A DNA stretch of 64,000 nt, from positions 1,261,113-1,325,112 of the forward strand of contig GG704596.1 in assembly GCA_000161775.1 (NCBI GenBank), in the 5' to 3' direction. The stretch's first letter is position 1. Each line of letters starts with the position of its first letter. This DNA comes from Ruegeria lacuscaerulensis ITI-1157 (lineage in GTDB: Bacteria; Pseudomonadota; Alphaproteobacteria; Rhodobacterales; Rhodobacteraceae). The position numbers were made by a program, and so were the translations under genes. A model generated the notes under the pieces. It ran no database searches. It was not told the DNA's origin and saw only the letters and a list, made by a program, of their open reading frames with translations. This document shows positions 1 through 8,736 of the stretch, one piece after another.

Positions 1-1422
1 GCTGACGGCCTTGACCTCCAAAAAGTCCTCCAGCCCCCAGACACCGCCTTCACGCCCGTTGCCGGACTGTTTCATGCCGCCGAAGGGCGAACCGGCGGCG
101 CGCGATTGGCCGTTCATCTCGACCATGCCCGAGCGCAGTTTGCGCGCCATGCGGTTGGCGCGGGCGCCGTCCTGCGTCTGAACATAGTTGGTCAGGCCAT
201 AGGGCGTGTCATTGGCGATCTCGATGGCCTCTTCCTCGGTGTCGAAGGGGATCATCGTCAGGACCGGGCCAAAGATCTCCTCGCGCGCGATGGTCATCTG
301 GTTGTTGGCGTCGGCAAACACGGTGGGGCGCACGAAATAGCCTTTGTTGAACCCTTCGGGCCGACCGGGACCGCCGGCGACCAGGCGCGCACCCTCGTCG
401 ATGCCTTTCTGGATCAGGGCCTGGATCTTGGTCCATTGCAGCTCGTTCACGACGGGGCCGATATGGCGGCCTTCCTGCATCGCCGGGCCCACGGTGACCT
501 TGCCCGCCACCTCGGCCGCGGTTTCCACCGCTTGATCATAGATCGGGCGCTGCACCAGCATCCGGCTGGGCGCGTTGCAGCTCTGGCCGGTGTTGTTCAT
601 CATGTGCAGCACGCCGCGCTTGACCGCCTTGTCATCGGCATCGGCAAAGATCACGTTGGCGCCCTTTCCGCCCAGTTCCAGATGCACCTTCTTCAGCGTG
701 TCGGCGGCATTCTTGGAAATCGCCGTGCCCGCACGGGTCGAGCCGGTGAAGCTGACCATGTCGACGTCGGGGTGGCCCGAAAGCTGAGTGCCCACGCCGG
801 CCCCGTCCCCGTTCACGAGGTTGAAGACACCGGCGGGGAAGCCCGCCTCGTGCATCATCTCGGCAAAGATCATCGCGTTCAGCGGGCTTTGCTCGGACGG
901 TTTCAGAACCATCGTGCAACCCGCGATCGCCGCCGCGCCCACCTTGAGCGTGATCTGATTCATCGGCCAGTTCCACGGGGTGATCAGCGCGGCGACGCCG
1001 ACCGCCTCGTAGATGATCCGGTCATTGGGGGCATGATCGCCCAGGGGGCGTTCGAACTGGAAATCCTTGGCCGCACGCACGAAATTCTTCAGATGCCAGA
1101 TCCCGGCGCCCACCTGCTGGGTGCGCGACATGTCGATCGGCGCGCCCATCTCCATCGACATCGCCTGGGCGAGGTCTTCGGCGCGGGTGGGGTAGATCTC
1201 GATCAGCTTTTCCACCAGCGCGATGCGCTCTTCGACCGGGGTGGCCATCCAGCCCGGCAGCGCCGCCTTGGCCGCCGCCACGGCCGCGTCGGTATCGGCC
1301 TGACCGCCCAGCGAGATCACCGTGCAGGGCTCCTCGGTCGAGGGGTCGATCACATGGAAATCATTGGGCTGGTTGGGGGAGACCCACTGGCCGTTGATGT
1401 AAAAGTCGCGTTTCTCGATCAT
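1..1422 (-). CDS. Aldehyde dehydrogenase family protein (3' end outside window)
   Basis: NAD(P)-dependent oxidation of an aldehyde to a carboxylic acid. The frame is open from an ATG at 1422 to the window edge, giving 474 codons with no stop. The family is usually about 475-490 residues, so only a few C-terminal residues are missing. The general base is Glu249 in LELGG and the catalytic nucleophile is Cys282 in GQSCN. The TPWNWP motif typical of the NAD-binding half precedes them. The substrate cannot be read from the sequence. The gene diverges from the peroxiredoxin at 1640 and has a TetR-like palindrome 28 bp upstream of its start. Confidence 0.93.
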   Translation of the reverse strand, partial: MIEKRDFYINGQWVSPNQPNDFHVIDPSTEEPCTVISLGGQADTDAAVAAAKAALPGWMATPVEERIALVEKLIEIYPTRAEDLAQAMSMEMGAPIDMSRTQQVGAGIWHLKNFVRAAKDFQFERPLGDHAPNDRIIYEAVGVAALITPWNWPMNQITLKVGAAAIAGCTMVLKPSEQSPLNAMIFAEMMHEAGFPAGVFNLVNGDGAGVGTQLSGHPDVDMVSFTGSTRAGTAISKNAADTLKKVHLELGGKGANVIFADADDKAVKRGVLHMMNNTGQSCNAPSRMLVQRPIYDQAVETAAEVAGKVTVGPAMQEGRHIGPVVNELQWTKIQALIQKGIDEGARLVAGGPGRPEGFNKGYFVRPTVFADANNQMTIAREEIFGPVLTMIPFDTEEEAIEIANDTPYGLTNYVQTQDGARANRMARKLRSGMVEMNGQSRAAGSPFGGMKQSGNGREGGVWGLEDFLEVKAVS

Positions 1423-1449
1423 GGCGTGTCCTCTTGATCCGCATTCATT

Positions 1450-1463
1450 CGACCGCGCGGTCG
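1450..1463. promoter_or_regulatory. Perfect 14-bp palindrome, TetR-type operator candidate
   Basis: CGACCGCGCGGTCG is a perfect inverted repeat lying 28-41 bp upstream of the aldehyde dehydrogenase start, where a promoter would sit. GACCG/CGGTC half-sites are common in TetR-family operators. No tetR gene is visible in the window, so the regulator would be encoded elsewhere. The role is inferred from shape and position only. Confidence 0.4.
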
Positions 1464-1517
1464 GTTTTCCCGGGCACTCTGTCACTGCGGCCCTCGTGGG
1501 GCAAGGCAATTCTGGAA

Positions 1518-1529
1518 ATTTGATCAAAT
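1518..1529. promoter_or_regulatory. Perfect 12-bp AT-rich palindrome in the divergent intergenic region
   Basis: ATTTGATCAAAT is a perfect palindrome between the aldehyde dehydrogenase and the peroxiredoxin, about 110 bp upstream of the peroxiredoxin ATG. It stands out in a G+C-rich genome and could be a repressor or activator site. A short palindrome of this kind can also occur by chance. Confidence 0.25.
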
Positions 1530-1639
1530 CATTGATCGTGTGTTTTTTGCCCCTGTACCACATCAATGGTTTAACCTGAGGGCAAAGTGATTAGGTTTGC
1601 AGCAACCGACTCGGGTTTTCACAGGAAAGGAGATGCATC

Positions 1640-2290
1640 ATGGGTTTGCGCATCAACGATACCGTCCCCAATTTCACCGCTGAAACGGACCAGGGCACCA
1701 TCCAGTTCCACGACTGGATCGGCGACAGCTGGGCGATCCTGTTCTCGCACCCCAAGGATTTCACGCCGGTCTGCACCACCGAGTTTTCGGCCGTGGCGCA
1801 ACTGGCCGATGAATGGGCCAAGCGCAACACCAAGGTGATCGGTGTTTCGGTCGATGGGGTCGAGGACCACAAGAAGTGGAAGAAGGACATCGAGGCCTAT
1901 GGCAAGGCCAACCCCGGCTTTCCGATCATCGCCGACGAAGGGCTGGAAGTGTCCAAAGCCTTCGACATGCTTCCGGCCGAGGCATATCTGCCCGACGGCC
2001 GAACCCCGGCAGACAGCGCCACGGTGCGCTCGGTCTTCATCATCGGGCCTGACAAGCAGCTGAAACTGTCGATGACCTATCCGATGACCGTGGGCCGGAA
2101 TTTCGCCGAGATTCTGCGCGCGCTGGACGGCCTGCAGATGAGCGCCAAGGGTGTGGCCACCCCGGCCAACTGGACCCCGGGCGAAGACGTGATCATCCCG
2201 CCGTCGGTTTCGAATGACGAAGCCAAGGAGAAGTTCGGCGAGTTCGAGACGATCTTCCCCTATCTGCGCAAGACCAAGGCGCCGAGCTGA
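1640..2290 (+). CDS. 1-Cys peroxiredoxin (Prx6 family)
   Basis: Reduces hydrogen peroxide and organic hydroperoxides in the cytoplasm. The 216-residue length fits the Prx6/1-Cys group, which carries a long C-terminal domain. The peroxidatic Cys45 lies in DFTPVCTTE. No resolving cysteine is seen in the usual C-terminal place. The C-terminal part has the family's proline-rich TPANWTPGEDVIIPP stretch. A strong purine-rich ribosome site (AGGAAAGGAG) precedes the ATG. The gene is monocistronic and diverges from the aldehyde dehydrogenase. Confidence 0.95.
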   Translation: MGLRINDTVPNFTAETDQGTIQFHDWIGDSWAILFSHPKDFTPVCTTEFSAVAQLADEWAKRNTKVIGVSVDGVEDHKKWKKDIEAYGKANPGFPIIADEGLEVSKAFDMLPAEAYLPDGRTPADSATVRSVFIIGPDKQLKLSMTYPMTVGRNFAEILRALDGLQMSAKGVATPANWTPGEDVIIPPSVSNDEAKEKFGEFETIFPYLRKTKAPS

Positions 2291-2344
2291 CGCAAAGAAC
2301 GGGCGGGGCACATCATGTCCCGCCCTGTACCGCATTGAACGTCC

Positions 2345-3040
2345 TCAGGCCTCAAGCGCCTCAAGCACTTTCCTCGCAACCGCAGCGGACGAAGCCGGGT
2401 TCTGCCCGGTAATCAGTTTGCCGTCCTGAACGGCATGCGGTTGGAACGGGTCCACCTTGCTGAACTGTGCGCCCCTGTCTTTCATCGTATCCTCGACCAG
2501 CAAAGGCACGATTTCGGTCAGGCCGACGGCGTCTTCTTCTTCATTCGTGAAACCGGTGACGGTGCGCCCCTTGACCAAGGGTGACCCGTCCGCGGCCTTG
2601 GCGTTCGCCAGAACGATCGGGGCGTGACACACGGCGCTGACTGGTTTCCCGGCCGACCAGAACGACTCGATCAGATCAATCGATTTCTCGTCCGACACCA
2701 GGTCCCATAGCGGCCCGTGCCCGCCGGGATAGAAGATTGCGTCATAGTCCTCGGCGTTCACCTCGGACAATTTCACCGTATTGGCCAATGCCGCCATCGC
2801 TTCGGGATCGGCCTCGAACCGGCGAGTGTCCTCGGTCTGGCTGTCGGGTGCGCTGCTTTTGGGGTCCAGCGGCGGCTGCCCGCCTTTGGGCGAGGCCAGC
2901 GTCAGTTCCGCCCCGGCATCCTTGAACACGTAATACGGAGCAGCCAGCTCCTCGAGCCAGAACCCGGTCTTTTCCCCGGTGTCGCCCAGCTGGTCATGCG
3001 ATGTCAGGACGACCAGAATTTTCTTTGCAGTCGAAGCCAT
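2345..3040 (-). CDS. DJ-1/PfpI family protein, Hsp31/glyoxalase III-like
   Basis: A class I glutamine amidotransferase-like fold protein of 231 residues. The nucleophilic elbow carries Cys138-His139 in AVCHAP. An acidic residue at Glu30-31 in FWLEEL fits the Glu/Cys/His arrangement of Hsp31-like glyoxalases and chaperones. Family members detoxify methylglyoxal or handle damaged proteins, and the exact role here is inferred. It is transcribed divergently from the LysR regulator at 3174, which may control it. Confidence 0.88.
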   Translation of the reverse strand: MASTAKKILVVLTSHDQLGDTGEKTGFWLEELAAPYYVFKDAGAELTLASPKGGQPPLDPKSSAPDSQTEDTRRFEADPEAMAALANTVKLSEVNAEDYDAIFYPGGHGPLWDLVSDEKSIDLIESFWSAGKPVSAVCHAPIVLANAKAADGSPLVKGRTVTGFTNEEEDAVGLTEIVPLLVEDTMKDRGAQFSKVDPFQPHAVQDGKLITGQNPASSAAVARKVLEALEA

Positions 3041-3139
3041 GTGTTTTCTCCTCGTTCGGCCGGTTCACCCGGCCCGTGTCTTGTGTGATCGTCATATATG
3101 GCTGTTGCCGCTTGTTGATTAGTGTCGGATTTGGCAAAG

Positions 3140-3163
3140 CATTATTGCTGACATGCAATAATG
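3140..3163. promoter_or_regulatory. 9-bp inverted repeat, LysR operator candidate
   Basis: CATTATTGC and GCAATAATG form a perfect 9-bp inverted repeat with a 6-bp spacer. It ends 10 bp before the LysR start codon and lies in the divergent region shared with the DJ-1/PfpI gene. The inner ATTGC-N6-GCAAT has the T-N11-A geometry of LysR-type sites. Autoregulation together with control of the neighbour is the usual arrangement for such a pair. Confidence 0.5.
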
Positions 3164-3173
3164 AGGCTGCGAA

Positions 3174-4061
3174 ATGGCGCTTTGGGACGGGCTGGAAGAA
3201 TTCCTGATGGTGGTCGAGACGGGCGGCTTTACCGCTGCGGCCCGGCGGCTTGGGGTTTCGGCCAGTCATGTCTCGCGCCAGGTCGCCCGGCTTGAGGATC
3301 GTTTGGGCGTCAAGCTTTTGGCGCGCTCGACCCGCGTTGTGCGCCTGACCGACGCCGGACGCGACTATCACGCGCGGGTGGCGGGGCTTGTGGCGGGTCT
3401 GGAAGAGGCGAACCAGTCAGCGGCAGGGGATCGGGCCCAGATCGCGGGGCGCATTCGCGTGTCGGCCGCCGGGCCGTTTGCGGAACAGTTCGTGGCGCCG
3501 GCATTGGCCCGGTTTGCGAGCCTGCACCCCAAACTCTCGGTCACGATCGACTTCAATTCGCGCCTTCTGAACCTGACCGAGGAAGGCTTCGACTTTGCCA
3601 TCCGCTATGGCACGTTGACCGAAAGCGGTCTGATCGCGCGACGTCTGGCAACCCGACGGATGGTCTGCGTGGCCGCGCGCGGCTATCTCGACCGGCACGG
3701 AAGGCCGACCCATCCGGCCGACCTGCGGCAGCATCAGTGCCTGATCACCAACAATGACCGGTGGGAATTCCGCGACCCCGGCTCGGGCGATCCGATCGAG
3801 GTTCGGGTGCATGGCCGGTGGCAGGCCAACAACCCGCACGCCATTCTCTCTGCCGCGCGGCAAGGTCTGGGGGTCATGTACGCGCCCGAGATTTTTTTGG
3901 GCGCGAAACGCCCCCCTGAGCTAGAGCCGATACTGCAGGGGTTCGAAGACCCAAGCCGTGCGAGTTGGATCGTCTATCCTGAACGGCGTCATCTGCCTCT
4001 GCGGGTGCGCCGGGCGATGGATTTCCTGGTCGAGGAACTGGGCGATGCGGTGCCCGACTAG
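3174..4061 (+). CDS. LysR-family transcriptional regulator
   Basis: 295 residues. An N-terminal winged helix-turn-helix (about residues 1-60, with GGFTAAARRLGVSASHVSRQ) is followed by the substrate-binding LysR domain (about 90-290). The domain layout matches the subgroup that ends with a short tail after the effector domain. It diverges from the DJ-1/PfpI gene and has an inverted-repeat operator candidate directly upstream. The effector is unknown. Its 3' end overlaps the convergent GT25 gene by 4 bp. Confidence 0.93.
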   Translation: MALWDGLEEFLMVVETGGFTAAARRLGVSASHVSRQVARLEDRLGVKLLARSTRVVRLTDAGRDYHARVAGLVAGLEEANQSAAGDRAQIAGRIRVSAAGPFAEQFVAPALARFASLHPKLSVTIDFNSRLLNLTEEGFDFAIRYGTLTESGLIARRLATRRMVCVAARGYLDRHGRPTHPADLRQHQCLITNNDRWEFRDPGSGDPIEVRVHGRWQANNPHAILSAARQGLGVMYAPEIFLGAKRPPELEPILQGFEDPSRASWIVYPERRHLPLRVRRAMDFLVEELGDAVPD

Positions 4062-4789
4062 TCGGGGCGCTGCGGATGCAGGTGCAGTTGCGCGCGATAG
4101 GCGGCGCGCTTGAACTCGCGGGTCAGCTTATCGGTCAACGGCGGTTTCGTTTGGATCGTCGAGCCGCCGATTTCACCGGCCACTTCCCGGTTGCCGCTGC
4201 CCAAGAGGGAATGGACGGGTTGGCCCGTGATCCAGTGCATTTGCAGAAAGGTGTCCACTGGGCGGTCGATCTGGTCGGTGGCGGCCAGTAGACGTTCCGC
4301 CGCCTTCCGCCCCACCACTTGACAGACGCATTGCAGCCCGATGACCTTGGGCAGGATCAGGCGCAAGCCGTCGTGTTCGGCCAGGGTTTGGGCGGCGGTT
4401 TCGCGCTGCTTGACCGGGATGCGGATGTAGTGATCAGGGGTCGCGATCGGGCGCAATAGATCCAGTGCAGCGTTCATCCGGTCGGGATCGATGCGCAGAT
4501 CATCCTCGGCGGTGATGGCCAGATCGATCCCCTCGTCGACCACCTTGCGCCAGATCCGACGGTGGCTTTCGAAGACGCCGATCTCGGCCGGGCGCAGGAC
4601 GAAGGGGTAGCGCGGGCGATGCAGGTTGCCCGGGTGCAGTGTGACCCCGGCAATCTGCGCCGGATCGCGCCCGTCGACCGCTTCGATCAGTTCCGCATTG
4701 GGCAGCTCGGCGCAGAGTTTCTCGGCATTGGGTCGGCGCGCGGTGCTGGAGGACATATGGATGATGAAGGATCGCATGGTACCGTGCAT
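4058..4789 (-). CDS. Glycosyltransferase family 25-like (LPS biosynthesis type)
   Basis: 243 residues resembling GT25 enzymes that add galactose or similar sugars to lipooligosaccharide. It shows the N-terminal IIHMSSSTARR strand, a middle segment with PAEIGVFESHRRIW, and an acidic EDD motif at about residues 95-97 in the place of the family's EDD. The start could be the ATG at 4789 or one four codons later. Neither has a clear ribosome site. No other LPS genes are nearby, so the acceptor is unknown. Confidence 0.75.
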   Translation of the reverse strand: MHGTMRSFIIHMSSSTARRPNAEKLCAELPNAELIEAVDGRDPAQIAGVTLHPGNLHRPRYPFVLRPAEIGVFESHRRIWRKVVDEGIDLAITAEDDLRIDPDRMNAALDLLRPIATPDHYIRIPVKQRETAAQTLAEHDGLRLILPKVIGLQCVCQVVGRKAAERLLAATDQIDRPVDTFLQMHWITGQPVHSLLGSGNREVAGEIGGSTIQTKPPLTDKLTREFKRAAYRAQLHLHPQRPD

Positions 4790-4827
4790 AGAACAGGGTT
4801 GCGGCCCGGGAAAGGCCCCGGCCGAAC

Positions 4828-4857
4828 AAAAAAGACCCCGGCCGGAACCGGGGTCTT
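4828..4857 (-). terminator. Rho-independent terminator of pnp
   Basis: A perfect 10-bp stem (AAGACCCCGG with CCGGGGTCTT, loop of 6) lies 26 bp after the pnp stop. On the minus strand it runs into six T residues. This is a canonical intrinsic terminator. Confidence 0.88.
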
Positions 4858-4882
4858 GGATTTCGCAAAAGTGTAGGGCGGG

Positions 4883-7033
4883 TTATTCCGCGCCTTCCTC
4901 TTTCTTTTCTTTCTTCTCGGGCACGATCTCTTCGCCGGTTTCCTGATCGACGCATTTCATCGACAGGCGCACCTTGCCGCGATCGTCAAAGCCCAGAAGT
5001 TTGACCTTCACTTCCTGGCCTTCCTTCAGAACGTCCGAAGGGTGGTTCAGGCGGCGGTTTTCGATCTGGCTGACATGCACCAGACCATCGCGCTTGCCGA
5101 AGAAGTTCACGAAGGCGCCGAAATCGACGATCTTCACGACCTTGCCGGTATAGATCTTGCCCTCTTCCGGCTCGGCCACGATCGAATGGATCATGTCATA
5201 GGCCTTCTGGATGGCTTCGGCATTCGGCGAGGCGATCTTGATGATGCCGTCGTCGTTGATGTCGACCTTGGCGCCGCTGGTTTCCACGATCTCGCGGATC
5301 ACCTTGCCGCCCGAGCCGATCACTTCGCGGATCTTGTCGGTCGGGATCTGCATGGTCTCGATGCGCGGGGCGTGGATCGAGAACTCGGAGGTTTCGCTCA
5401 GCGCCTTGCTCATCTCGTTCAGGATGTGCAAGCGACCGTCCTTGGCCTGAGCCAGGGCTTTCTCCATGATCTCGGGCGTGATGCCCGCGACCTTGATGTC
5501 CATCTGCAGCGAGGTGATGCCGTTCTCGGTGCCCGCGACCTTGAAGTCCATATCGCCCAGGTGGTCTTCGTCCCCCAGGATGTCAGTCAGAACGGCATAG
5601 TCGCCGTCTTCTTCCAGAATCAGGCCCATGGCCACACCGGCCACCGGCGCCTTGAGCGGAACGCCCGCATCCATCATCGACAGCGAACCGCCGCAGACAG
5701 ATGCCATCGAGGACGAGCCGTTCGACTCGGTGATCTCGGACACCACGCGGATGGTGTAGGGGAAGTCGGTCGGCGCCGGCAGAACCGCCTGCAGCGCGCG
5801 CCAGGCCAGCTTGCCGTGGCCCACTTCACGACGGCCCGGAGGGCCAACGCGGCCAACTTCGCCAACCGAATAGGGCGGGAAGTTGTAGTGCAGCAGGAAG
5901 TTCGACTTGAAATTGCCGTGCAGCGCGTCGATGAACTGTTCGTCATCCCCGGTGCCCAGCGTGGTCACGGCCAGCGCCTGGGTTTCACCACGGGTGAACA
6001 GGGCCGAGCCGTGGGTGCGCGGCAGCAGGCCGGTTTCGGCCACGATCGGGCGCACGTCGGTGGTCGAACGACCGTCGATCCGTTTGCCGCCCTTCACCAC
6101 GTCGCCGCGCAGGATGCCGGCTTCGAGCTTTTTCATCGCCGCGCCGAGGTTCGGGTCTTCCAGCTGCTCTTCGGTCAGGGCGGCCTTGATGGCTTCGCGC
6201 GCGGCGGCCACGGCTGCGGTGCGCTCCTGCTTGTCGGTGATGGCGAATGCGGCGCGCATCTGCTCTTCACCCGCGGCCTTCACGGCCTCGTACAGCGCGG
6301 AGTAGTCCGGCGGGGTGAATTCGAACGGCTCTTTCGCGGCATCTTCGGCCAGGCTGATGATCAGGTCGATCACCGGTTGGATCTGCTGATGCGCGAAATT
6401 GACGGCGCCCAGCATCTCGGCTTCGGACAGCTCGTAGGCTTCCGATTCCACCATCATCACGGCGTCCTTGGTGCCGGCAACAACCAGGTCCAGGCGCTGC
6501 TCGGGGTTCAGGCGCAGGTCCTGCATGTCGTCAACGGTCGGGTTCAGGACATATTCGCCGTTGGTATAGCCCACGCGGCAGCCCGCGATCGGTCCGCGGA
6601 AGGGCGCGCCCGAGATGGTCAGGGCCGCCGAGGCGGCGATCATCGCGACGATATCAGGGTCGTTGACCAGATCGTGGCTCAGGACGGTGCACATCACCAG
6701 CACTTCGTTCTTGAAGCCATCCACGAACAGCGGGCGGATCGGACGGTCGATCAGGCGTGCGGTCAGCGTCTCTTTCTCGGTCGGACGCGCCTCGCGCTTG
6801 AAAAAGCCACCCGGCACTTTGCCGGCGGCATAGTATTTTTCCTGATAGTGCACGGTCAGCGGGAAAAAGTCCTGACCGGGCTTCTGTTCCTTGGCGAAGG
6901 TCACGTTGGCCATGACGCTGGTTTCGCCCAGGGTGGCAATCACGCTGCCGTCGGCCTGACGGGCAACCTTGCCGGTTTCCAGTGTCAGCGTCTCTTCGCC
7001 CCACTGAATTGATTTCTTCGTTACATCAAACAT
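4883..7033 (-). CDS. pnp: Polyribonucleotide nucleotidyltransferase (PNPase)
   Basis: Phosphorolytic 3'-5' exoribonuclease of the RNA degradosome. At 716 residues it is full length. Two RNase PH-like domains flank an alpha-helical linker (about 240-320). A KH domain follows (about 555-615, with [15 protein letters not shown]), then an S1 domain (about 622-690, with [20 protein letters not shown]). The C-terminus is a Lys/Glu-rich tail. In related genomes pnp normally follows rpsO directly. Here rpsO lies about 3.1 kb upstream with unrelated genes between, so pnp must have its own promoter in the 7034-7315 gap. Confidence 0.98.
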   Translation of the reverse strand: MFDVTKKSIQWGEETLTLETGKVARQADGSVIATLGETSVMANVTFAKEQKPGQDFFPLTVHYQEKYYAAGKVPGGFFKREARPTEKETLTARLIDRPIRPLFVDGFKNEVLVMCTVLSHDLVNDPDIVAMIAASAALTISGAPFRGPIAGCRVGYTNGEYVLNPTVDDMQDLRLNPEQRLDLVVAGTKDAVMMVESEAYELSEAEMLGAVNFAHQQIQPVIDLIISLAEDAAKEPFEFTPPDYSALYEAVKAAGEEQMRAAFAITDKQERTAAVAAAREAIKAALTEEQLEDPNLGAAMKKLEAGILRGDVVKGGKRIDGRSTTDVRPIVAETGLLPRTHGSALFTRGETQALAVTTLGTGDDEQFIDALHGNFKSNFLLHYNFPPYSVGEVGRVGPPGRREVGHGKLAWRALQAVLPAPTDFPYTIRVVSEITESNGSSSMASVCGGSLSMMDAGVPLKAPVAGVAMGLILEEDGDYAVLTDILGDEDHLGDMDFKVAGTENGITSLQMDIKVAGITPEIMEKALAQAKDGRLHILNEMSKALSETSEFSIHAPRIETMQIPTDKIREVIGSGGKVIREIVETSGAKVDINDDGIIKIASPNAEAIQKAYDMIHSIVAEPEEGKIYTGKVVKIVDFGAFVNFFGKRDGLVHVSQIENRRLNHPSDVLKEGQEVKVKLLGFDDRGKVRLSMKCVDQETGEEIVPEKKEKKEEGAE

Positions 7034-7315
7034 TTGCGTATCCTAGAAGGGAGCTCTCCCAGGCCCATCCCGGGTCTCCCGTTTGCGTGGCGGCCCCATT
7101 GCCGCCGACCCCATTCATCCTTGTTTCGAGTGCCGGGGTCAGGGCACAACGTCTCAGATGCTGCGCGCATACAACAGAATCCGCCGGATTGAAAGAGAAA
7201 CCGAACGGCGCGGCCCGCACGGGCAAGTCGGGGCATGGACGCACCGGGGGCGCGGCGCTAGGGTAATGAGGGGGCATTCCGTTGTCTCCGGATGGACACC
7301 GGCGGAGGTACAGAT
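7034..7315. other. Gene-free divergent gap between pnp and the DUF3299 gene
   Basis: 282 bp without a supportable gene. It must hold the pnp promoter and leader on the minus strand and the promoter of the plus-strand gene at 7316. I see no clear intrinsic terminator, riboswitch or tRNA in it. Confidence 0.5.
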
Positions 7316-8062
7316 ATGCGAGTCGGACGAGTGTTGGCCCCGTTGGCGGCCTTGCTAATGGCGGCCCAGGCGACCTTGGCCGGGCCCGCGCCGCTGAACT
7401 GGTCCGACCTGCGCGACCCCGCGGTGCAAGAGTTCGACGACCCCTATCGCGACCTCAGCCCCGAACAGTTCGACGATCTGCTGTTCGCCGTGCGCCTGCG
7501 CGGGCGTCTGCTTCAGGATCGCGGTACCGCCGAGGAGCGTCGGAAATGGCAGGCCCTGCTGGATGAAACCGAGGTCGCCCTGGCCGCCGACGGGATCGAT
7601 GTGGATTGGTTGCTGGATCAGCGCGAAGCGGTCACCGAGCGTCGCCGTCGCGCTGCCACGCAGGGCAATCCCGTGCTTGACGGCCAGGCCGTGACCATAG
7701 CGGGTTTCGCCATCCCAGCGCCGCCGGATGCCGACGGGCGCGCCGTGGCCTATCTGGTTCCCGAACGCGGCATGTGCAGCCACATGCCGCCGCCGCCGCC
7801 GAACCAGATGATCCGCGTGCGGCTAACCGATGACTGGGCGCCCACCTTCAATCACGAGCCGGTCCGCCTGACTGGCCGGCTGGTCATCGACCCGTCCGAT
7901 CAGCAGATGGTCGTCGTAGACGGGCTGATGCCGATGCGGGCCACGTTCCGGCTCGAGGCGTCGGACGCCGAGCCGTTGTCGCAGACCGCGCCGTCGACCG
8001 AGGATGCCGCCGAACGGCTGCGCGCCGCTGCCCGACGCAAGACCGGCGGGGCATCGGAGTGA
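7316..8062 (+). CDS. DUF3299 domain secreted protein
   Basis: 248 residues from an ATG at 7316 preceded by GGAGG. An ATG 24 bp further upstream has no ribosome site. The start opens a signal peptide (RVGRVLAPLAALLMAAQATLAG). The C-terminal half carries the DUF3299 hallmarks: VTIAGFAIP, then CSHMPPPPPNQ with a Cys/His pair that may bind metal, then PVRLTGRL. Family members are periplasmic proteins of unknown function, often near metal or haem genes. None of those are adjacent here. Confidence 0.82.
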   Translation: MRVGRVLAPLAALLMAAQATLAGPAPLNWSDLRDPAVQEFDDPYRDLSPEQFDDLLFAVRLRGRLLQDRGTAEERRKWQALLDETEVALAADGIDVDWLLDQREAVTERRRRAATQGNPVLDGQAVTIAGFAIPAPPDADGRAVAYLVPERGMCSHMPPPPPNQMIRVRLTDDWAPTFNHEPVRLTGRLVIDPSDQQMVVVDGLMPMRATFRLEASDAEPLSQTAPSTEDAAERLRAAARRKTGGASE

Positions 8063-8302
8063 CCCTGCCGGTCGAGGGCCGGCGAAAATCTCACCCAAAC
8101 TGCATTATTGCGCAACCGGTCGTTTGGTCACGAGGCAGAGTTCGTTCGCCGCAAAAAATGAAACGATGGGGTTTCCGCCGGAACCCGCACGGACCTAGAC
8201 TCCTGTGAAAAATACGAAGCCTTACGGTAAGCAGTCATGTCTGTGCGCGTCCGGTCGCCCCGGGAAGTCGGGCGAATTGCCCTGCGGTTGGAGTTGCTGG
8301 CG

Positions 8303-8620
8303 TCATTGCCGCAACAAAGCCTTCGCAAATTGAATGAACATTGCGATGAACACGCCGACCCCGACGAAAATGTAGACCACGGTGAAGACCTTGCCGATCT
8401 TGGTCGCCGGGGACAGATCGCCGAACCCGACCGTCGACAGAGTGGTCGCGCTGAAATACAGCGCGTCCACCCAATGCCAGCCCTCGACGCTGCTGTAGAA
8501 CAGCGTGCCGGACAGAAGAATAAGCACACACAGCAGCAACCCACCCCGAAAATGCGGATCATCCCACGATCGGACGATCGCCTTGAGCAGACGGTAGGCA
8601 TTGAGGATCAGAGCTATCAT
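8303..8620 (-). CDS. Two-TM potassium channel protein
   Basis: 105 residues with two hydrophobic helices (about 26-44 and 76-98). They flank a pore helix and the K+ selectivity filter TVGFGD at residues 63-68. This is a minimal KcsA-like pore without a visible cytoplasmic ligand domain, acting in the inner membrane. It lies between rpsO and pnp, which are neighbours in most relatives, and is divergent from the amidohydrolase. Physiological role is not deducible. Confidence 0.88.
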   Translation of the reverse strand: MIALILNAYRLLKAIVRSWDDPHFRGGLLLCVLILLSGTLFYSSVEGWHWVDALYFSATTLSTVGFGDLSPATKIGKVFTVVYIFVGVGVFIAMFIQFAKALLRQ

Positions 8621-8736
8621 TCTGTGCGCCTTCAGGTTGTTTTGACGATTTCTTAGAATTCGACTTCTCGAGTGAAATTCCGCATGTACAAATCGGATTA
8701 TTTGCTAAGATGGCGGTGTTTGACAGGAGATACTTC

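Noticed and set aside
5042..7012. Long open frame antisense to pnp (656 codons)
   Set aside because: It mirrors the codon bias of pnp on the opposite strand, is His/Arg/Gly-rich, and resembles no known family. High-G+C genes routinely produce such shadows.
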